From: Rotaria sp. Silwood1
Taxonomy: Eukaryota > Rotifera > Eurotatoria > Philodinida > Philodinidae
Assembly (NCBI GenBank): GCA_905250075.1
Contig: CAJNOP010000019.1
Span: 1,227,781 to 1,291,780, forward strand
DNA: 64,000 nucleotides
Reading direction: 5' to 3'
Shown one piece after another: positions 1 to 12,270 of the stretch. Within the stretch, counting starts at the first letter, position 1. Each line of letters opens with the position of its first letter. The translations under genes and the position numbers were made by a program. The notes beneath the pieces were generated by a model. That model was not told the origin of the DNA. It saw only the letters and a list, made by a program, of their open reading frames with translations, and did no database searches.

Positions 1-823
1 TTTAGATAGCTCCATACAAAGATTCTTAACAATCAAGAACTTTTCTTTCATTTTCACCTGTTCACTCTTAAGGGTGAGTCTGTGAAGATACTATCCACAT
101 CCACACCCTTAATTTTAGGTTATGAATGTAAGCATTCAAAGTGACTAATTTTGAAAAATTGCTCTGCGTACATCAGCCTAGTTCGTTTTGACTTATTATT
201 ATTCTCTTATATGACAAATGAAAATTAGCAATGAAATGCTTCATATATATTTTTTCTTTAATAGAGATAGCTCTTGAAATTATTGAAATCTCCTAAAAGA
301 ATGCCAGCCGAAAAGAGTGGTTCCTATTTTTGGATAGCAAGTTTACAAAAAAAAACTAGATTTTCATGGTTTTTTTTTCTGGATTTGATATCTTGAGAAG
401 AGACAAGTCTTGTTGGCTGAAATTTTTAGGATACTCTAATGATCTCAAGAGCTATCCATGGGCAAAGTTTTAGGCCGATACTCATTTATTCAGTTTTTCT
501 TATAAATACCGTGCTAAAAGTAAAAATCCTCTGTGTAAAACCATTACTCCAATATTGATAGGGCATGGAGAAGGATCCTTCTAGATTTCTTCTGGTCGTA
601 ATATACTCTGTATAATGAAATCAGTTTCATTTCAAACGCCAGGTATCACCTCGAGTAGTACTCTGTTAAGAAAAAAAAAACATTAGTCCATTTTAGTGAA
701 TTGAAGCGGAGATATTCCATTTTTCTTTAATCCTGCATTTCAATTATAGTAAAAAAGACTATGAATCAGTGTCAAAATGTTTTTTTTTTGTTTTCTTAAG
801 AATAAATGAAGAGTTAATCATAC
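1..823 (-). other. Intron of DNAJC13 (at least 823 nt)
   Basis: No coding stretch is visible here. It is longer than most introns in this window and contains an imperfect palindrome at 266-457 and a small TTAAGGGTG/CACCCTTAA foldback at 68-112. Confidence 0.5.
266..457. repeat. Imperfect palindromic element in DNAJC13 intron
   Basis: The left side, beginning GATAGCTCTTGAAATTATTG at about 267, matches the reverse complement of the right side ending near 457 (GATAGCTCTTGAGATCATTA). By eye the similarity is about 75% over some 50 bases, separated by an AT-rich loop. The form suggests a MITE or foldback element. No target duplication was established. Confidence 0.5.
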
Positions 824-2201
824 CTTCTGATGAAACAGCATTAATAAGTCCACTATAAGGTACATTTGCATTAAACCGTTTAAGAATTTCATTAAATGAA
901 ACACCACCTTGTGATGCTGATGGATTATTTGAATCTTGTGGAGTAGAAAGTCGACCTACACGAATAAAAAAAAACCTAAGTCAAATAATTCTATCAAACA
1001 AAAAAAATAGTCAATTTCTACCCGATGGTGGTTGTACAAGAAATTTTAAATGTTGTATTTCAACTTCATCATCAACTAAATGTCCAAATGGTGCAAAACG
1101 TTTTCCTCTATCAGTTGGATTTGTTTTAACACAACAATCATTATTCCCTGCTGAACGTACACCATCCAATAATGTTGCTAATAAAATATCACGTTCAGTT
1201 GATGTATATCTACATTTTGATCGTGTTGGATTATTTCTTATATATTCAATAGTAAATTCTTGTAATGAATCTTTATGTCGTACAAGACCAAATATTTCAT
1301 TTAATGGTTTTAATGTACATATATGATATGTAGCTGGATCACGTTCAATTAAACATGTTTCAGTTAAACAAAGTAAACGTCGAACATGATCAACATGTCT
1401 TGATGAATGTTTATAAACAATAAATTCTGCAAATGATGTTAAATGTTCATCAGATATATATGTTGGACCAAAACGTAATTGATTATAATCATTAAGTGTA
1501 TAAGATTTTTTTGATAAACGTATTTGTACACCTATATTTGTATGTGCTGAATCAATTATATTTTGAAATAATGTTGATGTTTCTGTTGTAACAAATGCAT
1601 GTAAACGTGAATAATGTTTATCTTGTATAAGAAATCCACGTACGGTTGTATCACCTTCACTTGTTAATGGAATTAATTGTTCAATATCTTTATATTCATA
1701 TGAACATAAATAACGATTTGTAGTTGCATCAATTTGATCAATACAATGTGATTGTATACGTAACAGTACTGGTAAACGTTGTGATGACCAATGAATTTTT
1801 GTTGCGTGTATTACTTTTGGTTGACTTGTTGCTTGTTGATGATGATAAAATAATGTTTGAAAACGTAAGGCATCAGTGATGATATCCGAACGATATTCAC
1901 TTGAAAAACGCATAGTATCATTTTTTTTTGATTTTGTTCGAAATGTTAATATAAATTCTGCTATTGGCGATGAATTTGATATTGATTGTTGAGATTTATC
2001 GGATGTATTCGAAGATTTTGATAATGTTAATGATACAACTTGATCATATGACCAAGCATTTGTAAGACCAAGTGTTGATGGTTCATATGTACTAATACCA
2101 TGTGTACCAATGGAAAATATGCGTTTATATTTACCACGCCATGAATGTTTAGTTACATGATAACAGGAAATATCACGATTGTCTGGTATGTTATGTGTCA
2201 T
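824..2201 (-). CDS. DNAJC13: DNAJC13/RME-8 endosomal J-protein, N-terminal part (runs off left edge)
   Basis: RME-8 is a large endosomal Hsc70 co-chaperone that acts with the retromer/SNX machinery in clathrin uncoating and membrane recycling. The first exon (2201-1022) encodes 393 residues that align from the start with the family N-terminus: a TKHSWRGKYKRIFSIGTHGI block, a CSYEYKDIEQL block and a LTETCLIERDPATYHI block. The 66-nt intron 1021-956 is followed by exon 955-824 (RLSTPQDSN...RFNANVPYSGLINAVSSEG), also family-like. A donor at 823-822 then opens an intron that fills the rest of the window to base 1. The J domain and later repeats lie outside the window. The start is the first ATG in frame and matches the family's start. 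The product is certain; completeness cannot be judged. Confidence 0.93.
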
Positions 2202-3845
2202 TATTTTAAATGTAGCATCTAGATGATGTTAAATTCGAAATAAATACGAAGTAAAAATGAAGAGAAGACGAGTAGATAAGAAGATAGAGAGAAATTTGGC
2301 ACTCTAACACTCCTACAGTTATGTGATAAGAAGGCTAGGTAAAAGAATCATACTATGAAAAACGAAACATCAATTGGAAAAGAATATAAAACCAATAAGA
2401 GTGTAGACGAGAGATGGCGAAAGATATCATTATTCATTTTTTTCGTTTTTAGTTTCTAAATGCTATTGATGTTGTATATTAATGAACCGGAATAAGATGA
2501 TTTTCTTGTCTATTGTTTTGTTTCATTTGAAATTCTCTATAAATTTTCTTCAGAAAGAATAATATAATCTTATAAAAAACTTTTCAATCAGTTTTGTTTA
2601 TATTGATGACATGGCTTTGTTAACTAAATTTTTGTTGATATTTCTGTTTTCTATGAGGCGAAAACGTATAACAAATTATTTTCATGTCTTTGAATGATAT
2701 AGAAACATAACAATTCTTACAATTATATTAATGAAAAAAAAGTACTTTTGATCATTATTGAACAATGTATAATTAAAGCAATTAGTAAATGGTGTGCGTG
2801 TATCAGTAGAGAATTTATACATCCATTTAAACATATTGTTTTCTAAGTTAATATTGTAATATATATATATGTTGTTTGCATTACACACTATACTTTATTT
2901 CTTAGGCCGTTCAACTGATTGACCTTATCAACAGTGGAAAACACCACAAAGTGATGTTGCTGACAACCTGAAGTAGCACCTACTCTTTATTGAGAAATAG
3001 TAATGTGAAATGAATACTGAAAACATTTAGTGACCAAAATTACTGTTACCCTATACTAATGACTACAGAATGATAATAATAAAAGACTTATTTCGATTGG
3101 TATTTTTTATCTTTGCTAGCATTAATAAAATATTAAACTCATTTCGCAAATTGAAGGAAAACCCTTGTTTTTCTTTTTATTTGATAAAGTACTTATTTAA
3201 CACATATTTTTCATAATAACTATATAATAAATTAATATAAACGATACATAAAAATATATTGCTATCGTAGCGAAATTACATCGGTTGTCGAAAATATTTT
3301 CAGGTCAATTGATGAGATTAAAATCGAAATATAAATTTATAGTTTTTCCTGTAAAAATCATTTGCATGATTTTTTTTTACGAATAAATGTAGAAAGATTT
3401 ATTTAAATAAATCAATGATTATGTTTTATTAAAAGTGTGACAAAATCAATCTCATTAGATGATGTCTTTATTTGACTCACCATGAGTCCCAATCTAATTT
3501 GTGTTTGTATGAAATATTTTTCTTATCAATATTAAGTTAAAATGTTCTTAAAATAAGACCCTAATATTTTCGAGAACTGCTCTATTAGCTGCAGAAGTGA
3601 ATGTTGTCACTAGAAATCTACATAATCATTGATTTTTGCGAATTGATTCTTCTACATTTATTCGTAAATAGTATCCTATAAATGATTTCTAATTTTAATA
3701 TTATCAATTAAAATACATATTAAGTTGATGAGAAGTAACTTTGTCAATCGTTGTAACTTCACTACGACATTTACACAGAGAGCAAGAAAAATGAACGAAT
3801 ATTAAAATAGAACTATAAGAAATACTTTGTTGATTTATCATTGTT
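2202..3845. other. Intergenic, 5' side of DNAJC13 and 3' side of CDK
   Basis: About 1.6 kb of AT-rich sequence with no coding potential that I can support. Short open frames here are low-complexity and share nothing with known proteins. It should contain the DNAJC13 promoter near 2202-2500; no motif stands out. Confidence 0.5.
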
Positions 3846-5627
3846 TTAAATAAGATTATTATTTTCATCATATGGATGTTGATTTGCTTTTGTATTTGTT
3901 ATCGCTGATAATGATTTTTTAGGATCATAACCAGAAAAATAACTATGTCGTAAAGCATATCGAGCAGCTATACGTATCGTTGGATCATAAATTAATAATC
4001 GCTAGAGAATAGAAAAACAATATACTTTTTTGCTTTTACTTAGATTTCCTGTTTTCTTTATTACTTTAAATAAATCATAGGCTACTTCATCATTATCTAC
4101 AATTTGTCTTAGTTGATTTTTTTGAGTTTTAAATTTTGGAAAAGATGATTTAAATTGTGGTAATAAAAATATATTTGGCCAATCATCTTCACTTGGTGTA
4201 CCCAATATTCTATTTAATTAAAATTGCAATTAATATATTAAATTTAGAAAAACTTTAAAAAATTTACTTAAATATTTGAAATATTTGATCTATTTCAGAA
4301 TCACCACGAAATAAAGGCCAACCTTGATACATTTCACCAAATATACAACCTATTGACCACATGTCAACTAAAAATTAAGTAAAAAACAACCTATTAGTGC
4401 AATCTAAATGGAATTCAAGTGTCAAGCATGGTATATCTTTTATTGCTAATTACAGAAAGATTATTGTATTTTATGCATTTTGGAACACATTTCTTCATCA
4501 TGTTTTACTTAATCCTTCAGAAATACAATAAAGAAGGAATTGATAGATTATACAAGACATTAAACAGCTATGTTATTGCGACGGTCTGATACCGAGTTCT
4601 TGAGCTCCTCAAAGACAGTAATTAATTACAAGAGAAGATGTATGTCACAACGTCGTCGGTATGCTATCAGATGGACGATCTGAAACAAATAATCGTCAGT
4701 GACTCATCTAGGATCATTCCACGACTAATAGTACTAAGGTTTGCATAGAGTACTCAATTCGTATTTAGCAAAATCAAAAAACAAAACAGTTAAATTAGTT
4801 TTTATTCTAACCAGGTGTTCCATATAATAATGATCCAAGTAAAACTTCAGGTGCTCGATACCATAATGTAACAATTTCATGTGTATAAATTTTCATTGGA
4901 ACAGCAAAAGCACGAGCAAGACCTAAAATTTAAAAAAAAAAAGACAAATATTACTTACAAAAGAAAAGGCAAACTTCACAATGAATTATCCTACCAAAAT
5001 CACATAATTTGATTTGATTTTCATGATTAACTAAGATATTATGTGGTTTTAAATCTCGATGAATAATACGATGTTTATGACAATAAAATATAGCATCTAA
5101 TAATTGATACATAAAACTCTAGATAATGAATATAATAGAATGAGAAATAAGAATTTAATCTACTTTTTTTACTTTAATTATTCGTCGATCTAATGGTCGA
5201 TTTCTATCTAGATAACGTTTTAAATCTTCATCCATATATTCAAGTAAAAAATAACATCGTTGATCAGTTAAAAAAACATCTTGTAATTTAATTATATTTG
5301 GATGATTAAGTTGTTTTAGAATTGCTGCTTCACGCATAGCTGTTGCTGGAACTCCATTTGCTTCATGTTCATCTCGAATTTGTTTAAGAGCATATATTTT
5401 ACCAGTTATTCGATGACGAACATGAAATACATCACCATATGTACCTAAAGAAAAACAAATCAATTTGATTGTAGAGAAGAAAAAGAAAACAAAACAATCA
5501 AATGAAATTAATTTTAACCTCCGCCAAGTTTTCCTATGCGTAGAAAATCACTTTCTAATTGTTTTGAATAAGTTTCAATTTCATGCCAAGAACAATCAAT
5601 GAAACCACCATCTCCTGCTGAAAACAT
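3846..5627 (-). CDS. Cyclin-dependent kinase, CDK1/2-like, with PATAMRE helix
   Basis: A serine/threonine kinase of the cell-cycle CDK group, 338 residues in seven exons: 5627-5519, 5444-5173, 5118-4995, 4922-4812, 4367-4268, 4209-4065 and 4001-3846. The total is 1017 nt and all phases agree. Visible motifs are the glycine loop GGGTYGDVF (residues 36-43, with the Thr-Tyr pair that Wee1-type kinases target in CDK1), the ALK lysine (K57), a PATAMRE cyclin-binding helix (69-75) in place of [15 protein letters not shown] (148-154), DFG (167-169) and a CDK1-like T-loop [13 protein letters not shown]. An N-terminal extension of about 30 residues precedes the kinase domain. The ATG at 5627 is the first in frame; an upstream exon spliced at the adjacent TTTTCAG cannot be excluded. 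Sequence is closer to CDK1/2/5 than to CDK7/9, but the divergent helix leaves the exact orthologue open. Confidence 0.9.
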
Positions 5628-5911
5628 TACTTTGCTGTTGTTCACTATAAATAACAAGTAGATAATCTTGTTTACACGCACATGTGAAGACAAAATGATC
5701 TATAGTATATATATAAATGTATGTATCCATAGTAAATGTGACTGTATAGTTTTTTCTTTTATCATTCTCTCTAGATAAAAATGAATTAAACATAAATCAA
5801 CTGTCGATCGATTACTTTCAGCTGTAACTTAATGAAAAATTTTATACTGAATTTTATAAAGAAAATTGAAACGAATTTAAAAACAGTTGAGTTTTAAAAG
5901 TGCACAAAATA

Positions 5912-7682
5912 TTATGACCAATAACGATCTGTGTTTGAGTTCATTGAATATATATAATTGCCATCCATTGATACATTTGAAATAGGAATGAAAATATAAT
6001 CTAGCAAATCACTATTCACTCTTCGTAAACTTCCATATTGATATTGTTGTCGAATTGATGAATAATTATCTGTTTGTGTACCTATATTTGATATATGTGC
6101 TAAAACATTAGAAATTTTCTTCTTAAATCTAATTATTATAATAACGAAAAACTGAAAATCGATTACTTTGATCACAATTAAAATTGTTAATATTTTCTTC
6201 ATTATTTATTTCATTGAAATCTGATATACTATTCGATAATGAATTATTACTATGAAATGAAGTTGTGTTTTCTTTTTCAGATATTTGATGTGATTTTTCT
6301 GATGAATAATCTTTTTTATTTTGTTTTAAATAATAATAGATTGAATTTTTATTAAAAGAATTACTTTTTGATAAACTTTTTCTATAGATTTTTTTATTAC
6401 ATTGATATGATGGACAAGGTGTAAATGATTCATCATTATATTTTGATATTAAATTTTGTTTTGTATTTAATTTATTCTAAAACATAAAGAATTGCATTAC
6501 GAATTCGAATTATTTTCAATAACTTGTTTTTGAGTTTGTAAACGAATTGTTTCATTCAATAATTGTTTTGTTTTCTTTATATTTATTAATTGAGATAATG
6601 ATATTGATGATGAACTACTATCATAATCATGAGATCGTGATTGATTTTTGTGGAAAAATTTTTTTCGATGACGACATATTTCTTGTCGCCGATTTCTCTT
6701 ATGTAATGCATGAAGAATTATAGTTATTGATGAAGAAAATGATGTTGTCGATAACGAAGATAATGAATTTGTTCTTTTACAAGCTGTAATTGGCTACACA
6801 TAAAGTAGAGATTCATGGAACTACTGTATTATAATGGATGATCGCAAAGTTTTTAGATAAGATGTTTGTGCAGTTTTGACCTGTTCGAATGTATTTTACA
6901 GAAACCAAAAACTATAGATGGCAATCTGAATATGGATATGGGCTTCGGAATCTTTTTGTTCAAGAATAGTGATGCATTATTTGAAAAACCTAAAATAATT
7001 GTTTTCAATGGTTGGCCAACAGGCTGTTGTTGATGCTGAAAGTTCGTTTTTGAACATGCTAAAAATTGTTCGAGTCAACCGTTTTATACAGCGAATACTT
7101 CTCTACAAAATGCAAGCTGCAACTTTTACCCAAGCATTGTTTCCAAAAGCTCTTTTCAACATGAAACAGTTGTCGATCTTTCAAAAAAGAGTATTTAGAA
7201 AAAAGACGAAAACAGAGATATTTTGTAGAAAGACAAAAACAAAACTCCAAATAGTGCTCTTTTTAGAATAACTTATGATCTAAAAGCTGACATATAAATA
7301 AAGATTTCAACTTTTAGTTTCGCGTTACAATTATAAAAATTTAAATTTTCAAAGATTATTTCACAACTCTCGAACAAACAACTGAGACAAAATTTCTAAG
7401 CTCATAGTTAGCCACTCGTCAGAAATACTTTTTAGTGTGTCAAAAGTAAAGGAAACATTTTGTCTAAAAACTTTCTGATCATCCATTATGACTTACTTTC
7501 AATGTTTTTCTAGATTGATTAAGTAAACTTGAAGAAACAGATGATAAACTTAATGATGATGAAGATCTATGAAATGTATGATTATTATTAATTGAAAGAT
7601 AGTATTGCGGAATTTTATTATTAGAATTTGAAGTATAAAAATTATGAATAGATGAGTGTAGATTTTTTGAATTGATCAACAT
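5912..7682 (-). CDS. Unrecognised Ser/Asn-rich protein, four exons
   Basis: I do not recognise this gene. Four exons join in phase (7682-7497, 6793-6524, 6476-6167, 6099-5912; 954 nt) to give 317 residues. The protein is rich in Ser and Asn, with a basic patch HKRNRRQEICRHRKKFFHK in exon 2 and a NIGTQTDNYSSIRQ stretch near the C-terminus. No signal peptide or membrane segment is evident. It lies upstream of the CDK on the same strand, with 284 bases between its stop and the CDK start. The intron between exons 1 and 2 holds a 653-bp TA-flanked MITE whose right end lies about 10 bases from the exon 1 splice junction. The last intron was placed at 6166-6100 because only the acceptor TTTTAG before CACATATATC keeps the frame. 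Codon-like composition and consistent phase support a real gene; function is unknown. Confidence 0.65.
6834..7486. mobile_element. Tc1/mariner-like MITE (TA-flanked), copy 1
   Basis: Both ends carry inverted copies of ATGGATGATC(R)(S)AAAGTTTTTAGA(Y)AA(R)ATGTTT, about 33 bp with few mismatches, flanked by TA on each side (6832-6833 and 7487-7488). The element lies wholly inside an intron. Its middle (about 7040-7160) is roughly 75% similar by eye to the reverse complement of 17520-17640, which marks a dispersed family. It encodes no transposase. Confidence 0.8.
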
Positions 7683-10226
7683 AATAACTATTCAACAATA
7701 AGAAAAATTAATTTTATTTCAAAGCGGGAAATATTTTCGAATGAATAGTCTATTGAATCATCTGATAATATTATTAGATTATTGAAAACATAAGTGCAAA
7801 AAAAACATGCAATACAACTGATTTTACAATAGAGAAATAGCATTTTACTAAGGAACAATGTTTAATTGCAAGTGTTTGGCTTCATAAAAAACTTCTCGAC
7901 CTTATACTCTATTTTCATTTTTGTATTTTTTATGTATTCTTTATGCTATTTTAAGAACTTTCTAATAAAAGATTATCAATAATACTGTGCACAAGGATTG
8001 GCTTTTTACTTATTTTTGTATTCATCATCATTTCATTGAATGTTTATATAATTATTTTATTAATCATCAAAAAAATAAAAATAAAAATAAAAATACGTAA
8101 AAAAATTTTAAAATGTTGTAATGCTTGTAAATGTCCATAGTCTTTCTATATTAACAGCACTGCAACCGAACATTATTCATTTCAAGTTAAAAACAAAAGG
8201 TAACAATGAAAAAAAAGCTTTAAAAGTGAGCACCTAGATTTTAATTCTACCTAACGTATATGACAATCTTGTTGACAACTTTGATTTACTTCCTATAATA
8301 AACGTCTATTATTATCAATAAAATTTTTTATCTCGTATAAATATATAGGCTATGTCAGACTAAGCGAGACATACTGACCTTTCACTTGACGATAATTTTT
8401 TTACAAAGGTTATTTTTCTGAAAAGATTCTTTCACTTAACTACTAATGAAAAAGTAATTAGCGAATATTTTTCTAATCATGAGAGAAAAAAAACCTGAAA
8501 GCTTCACGATAGAGTTTATAGAAGTTTTATCAAATCCCGAAACAAAAATTTTTATCTGACTATCATCTAAAGATTTTGAAGAAGGATTTCTATCGTTTCA
8601 AATTGGTTTTGAACTTTTCATTAGATTACACATATTATTATTTCGTACACGGTCATGTCTCTAACCAATGAGTTGGACTAAATATTAATGTGATTACATT
8701 AAAAATCTCATTTAACTATCACGCATTTGTTGTCTACCAGTTTTTTTAAATAATTCGCGAAGTCTCTTAGAAATTTCATCAAACTTAGTTGTTTATAGTT
8801 TAAAGCTTGAGCATTATTCTTCGTATACTTTTTTTCTTTAATATTTGTCATACACTTCCAACGAAAAATACGTTAGTAAAGTTAACATAATATTCTTTAG
8901 ACAAAACTGGATCATTAAATAATTCATCATCAATTCAAAATACACTCTTTTCTCTTTGTATTTCGTTTTGTCCGCAACATTTTCATAAGTCTTATTCATT
9001 TCAAGCCGATTATTGAGTATACAGCATCGGCGAACATGTAGTCGGTGGATCGTGATAAGTCCTGAATAAACAAATAAGATATATAATTATTGCTTTCAAT
9101 AGTTCTATATTCTTATTTTAATATTTGTATTATTACAAGAGAAGATATTATTCAATAATATATCATTTGAAAGACTGATACGAACAAACAAGTTTCATAC
9201 AAAAACATTTGATTACAGGTTATTTTTGCTTTGCATATAAACTAATTTCGTTACACTTCAAAACCTATGAAATACTCTGTGCCATCAAAACCTGAGTTTA
9301 TTAACATATTTTTTATTCAATAAGATGTTGTGATTTCATGATATCATTTACAAATGAAAGCACTTAAATCGATTTATCGGATTCGCTATTATCTATTTGA
9401 ACAATCGTTAAATTTTACACGGACATTTTTTTTTTACCCATTAGGTTGCAGCGTGTGCGCCTTTATTCATGTTACTTGTCGGCATGCTCGCTATGTTTAC
9501 AATTGTTTCTCTTGTTTTTCTTTTAATCCGTCTCACTTTTAACTATCACACACACGTGTTCGTATAAATTTATCTCCAATCAAATTCAAATTTTATTCGG
9601 TCAAGATCGAAATTGTTGTTGACCTACATCATACATTCAATATCGAATAGATGCTATTTTATAGTATAGATTAAATTTTTTTGTAAGCTTTATCATAATA
9701 TAAAAGGTCAGAAAGAAAATATTCATTTAAAAAACATGTTTCAAATCCAAAATCAAAAAAGTACTCAAATCTTCATAACATTTTACAAAAAAAGGTCTTT
9801 CCATTTCACTACAAATAAAATAAAAATCGTGTATTATTTATACAAATATAGTATTATATCTTGATATAAGCGTAGAATAAATAAAGTCTCATTGTTCATA
9901 AAAACAAGTATTCTTTTTTTTTTTTTATTTAAATTATTGCAATGATAGTAGTAATTGTTTATGTTCGACGGAAACCAGATGACCGGGAATAATTTGTTCC
10001 ATAGATAATAAAAAAGTATATACAGGTAAATATAAATAGACGCACAAATATACTCTCTCCATGTCATTGGCTTAATAGAGGGGAATTAATAATCATAATA
10101 AAAATAATAAAGAAAAAAAAAACGCGACAAGTATATGATAATTGAAAAACAAAATGAAATACTGTTTCTATCATGATCAGGTTCGTTGTTATATTTAAGA
10201 AAGAAACAATGAAAGAATAATAATTA
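7683..10226. other. Intergenic between two minus-strand genes
   Basis: About 2.5 kb of AT-rich sequence with many homopolymer runs. It lies upstream of the Ser/Asn-rich gene and downstream of OXR1. Short open frames here are low-complexity and I do not accept any as genes. Confidence 0.5.
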
Positions 10227-12270
10227 TTAATCAATAAATGTCCAAAGTTCAATACTCGCAATTATAAAATCTTCATTTGTTGTTAATCTTTCATTATTGA
10301 AGGTTTTAGTTGAACAAGTACGACCATGATATAAATCAGCATCAAGCCATAAACCATATGTACCTCTAAAATAGTGTCCGAAGAAATTGATAAAAGAAAC
10401 ACTATAAAAATAAGAAAGACTTACTCTCCACTTCCAAAACCAATGGAATGAAGATCACCTTTGACAAAAAATTCATTATAACCCGACCAATTAAACACCT
10501 AAAATAGAAAAAAATTAGATACGATTACCCAAACTTGTCCCATAATAAAACAACGAATTAATACTCGACTAACTATTTCTAATTGTTCTATGTTAATAAA
10601 ACATGAGGAATTTTTTGGCTCATTATGATCTTTTATTAAATGCTTGAATAAAATAAATAATAATGCAAAAATTACTTGCCTTCAGCATCTCTATTATATT
10701 TAAACTCAATGTACTTTTTTTTATGGTCTTTCAACAGGTACTTATAATTTATAATTACTAGAAAAAACCACTGGTGAAAAAATACTATCTTGAATCATTA
10801 CTTTTTATATGCGTGTAGACTATTATCTTAATATATTTCGGAAAAACAAAATGATTATCCTTCTAATTAGAAATGAATTGCGCACCATAGTTCAAATATA
10901 CGTCTCAGATAATTATATAGTGTCGTCCTAAACTTTCACTATTAGCAAACCTTCTTAAATGAGTGTAATCTGAAATTTTTAGTTATAAAAAAGTAAAATT
11001 ATAAAACGAAATTAATTAAATATTGTTATTGGTTTTTCGTAACAAGCGAAAAGGTCATATATTCATACTCATACCAAGAGTGCATTTTATTAAGATCGTA
11101 GTTTTTATTATTTTTTCTTACAATTATAATAAGTACTCTTTTATTAACATTGAATAAAGCAATCCATTTAGGCAAAGTATGATGGAAGATACTCAAGATT
11201 TTCTTTTCAGGAAACTAATTTTTCGACCAGTCTGTACAGAAAAAAGAAAATAAGAACAATACGAGCGAAAAACGGAAGGGCATTGTTTTAAACACTGTGA
11301 TGCCAATTGAGCGCCAATGGGAGGTAGCTCTCTTGATACGTTCGTTTTCTATTTATGTTTATGTGCGATTTCCAATTGTATGTACTTACTCGAAATTCAG
11401 GATGAAGTGTAAAGAGAAATGATTCTCCAGTACCATAAAAGCCTTCACTAACCATTAATTGATGAGATGTAAAAGCACCAAATATCTAATAATATGAAAA
11501 AAACAAAAATATATTCAAAAAGAATGTGTTCTGTTTTCTTTTTCTTTTACATTTTGTTCAATATCTTTTATAATCAATAACGCTGGTGAATCATGATCAA
11601 TTTCTAATGATCGTCGATATAATTGGTTTAAACTAAATCCATGTGTTTCTGTACTAAATATCAAACACCAATTGAGAGCATGTACACGTGCTGGTAATTC
11701 AAGTAAAATCTTAAAATAAAAACAAAATTCACTAAAAAAAATTTCAATATTAAGATTTATTCAATATACTTGTTTGGATTGTTCTTCATTGATTAGTGTT
11801 GATGGATGAAGAAGTTTAGGGGCTGGAATACCAATAGCAAAGTCATGTCTCTGATGTGCTTGTGTCGAACTAAGACGTCGGTAAATTTCATCGACACTAA
11901 TAATCTAAACAAATAAATTAATCTTTATGTAAATATCTTTTCTTAAATAAAGTTCAATAAATTATTCTATGCGTTTTTTTTTGTTATATACCCCAGGAGA
12001 AGAATGTCGTTCGTCCGATGAAAATGAACGACTATGTGTTGAATGTTCATTTAATGTTGATGTTAAAAAACTTCTAGCACGTTTTCTAAAGCGTGTTAAT
12101 TGTTGTTGATGATGAGGAATTTGTTCGAGAAAATTTTTTTTTGAATCCGATAAACGTGTTGCTAATGAATGAAGAGTAAAACGACGTGTACGAGTTGATG
12201 AAGGTGGTATTTTAGGTTCATTAGATGTACATGAACTATTGGCTGTTGCCGTAGATAAAGTACGAATCAT
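10227..12270 (-). CDS. OXR1: OXR1/NCOA7 short isoform: alternative first exon plus TLDc exons
   Basis: Exon 12270-11992 opens with ATG and encodes 93 residues rich in Ser, Thr and Arg (MIRTLSTATANSSC..., ending SSDERHSSPG). Its donor (GGG before GTATAT) is phase 0, matching the phase-0 acceptor at 11904 that begins IISVDEIYRRL. The exon encoding ...LLKDWE (13827-13554) uses the same acceptor in the same phase. The two are therefore mutually exclusive routes into the TLDc exons. The predicted product is 293 residues, with TLDc and no LysM or GRAM part. Vertebrate NCOA7 and OXR1 both make short TLDc isoforms from an internal promoter at this same junction (before the IITVEEAKRR-type exon). A GA/CT dinucleotide tract lies just upstream. 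The exon is clear in sequence; its use as a first exon is inferred. Confidence 0.75.

Noticed and set aside
6999-7271. 90-codon frame inside the intron of the Ser/Asn-rich gene
   Set aside because: It lies wholly inside a MITE, and the related copy at 17.5 kb keeps only pieces of it.
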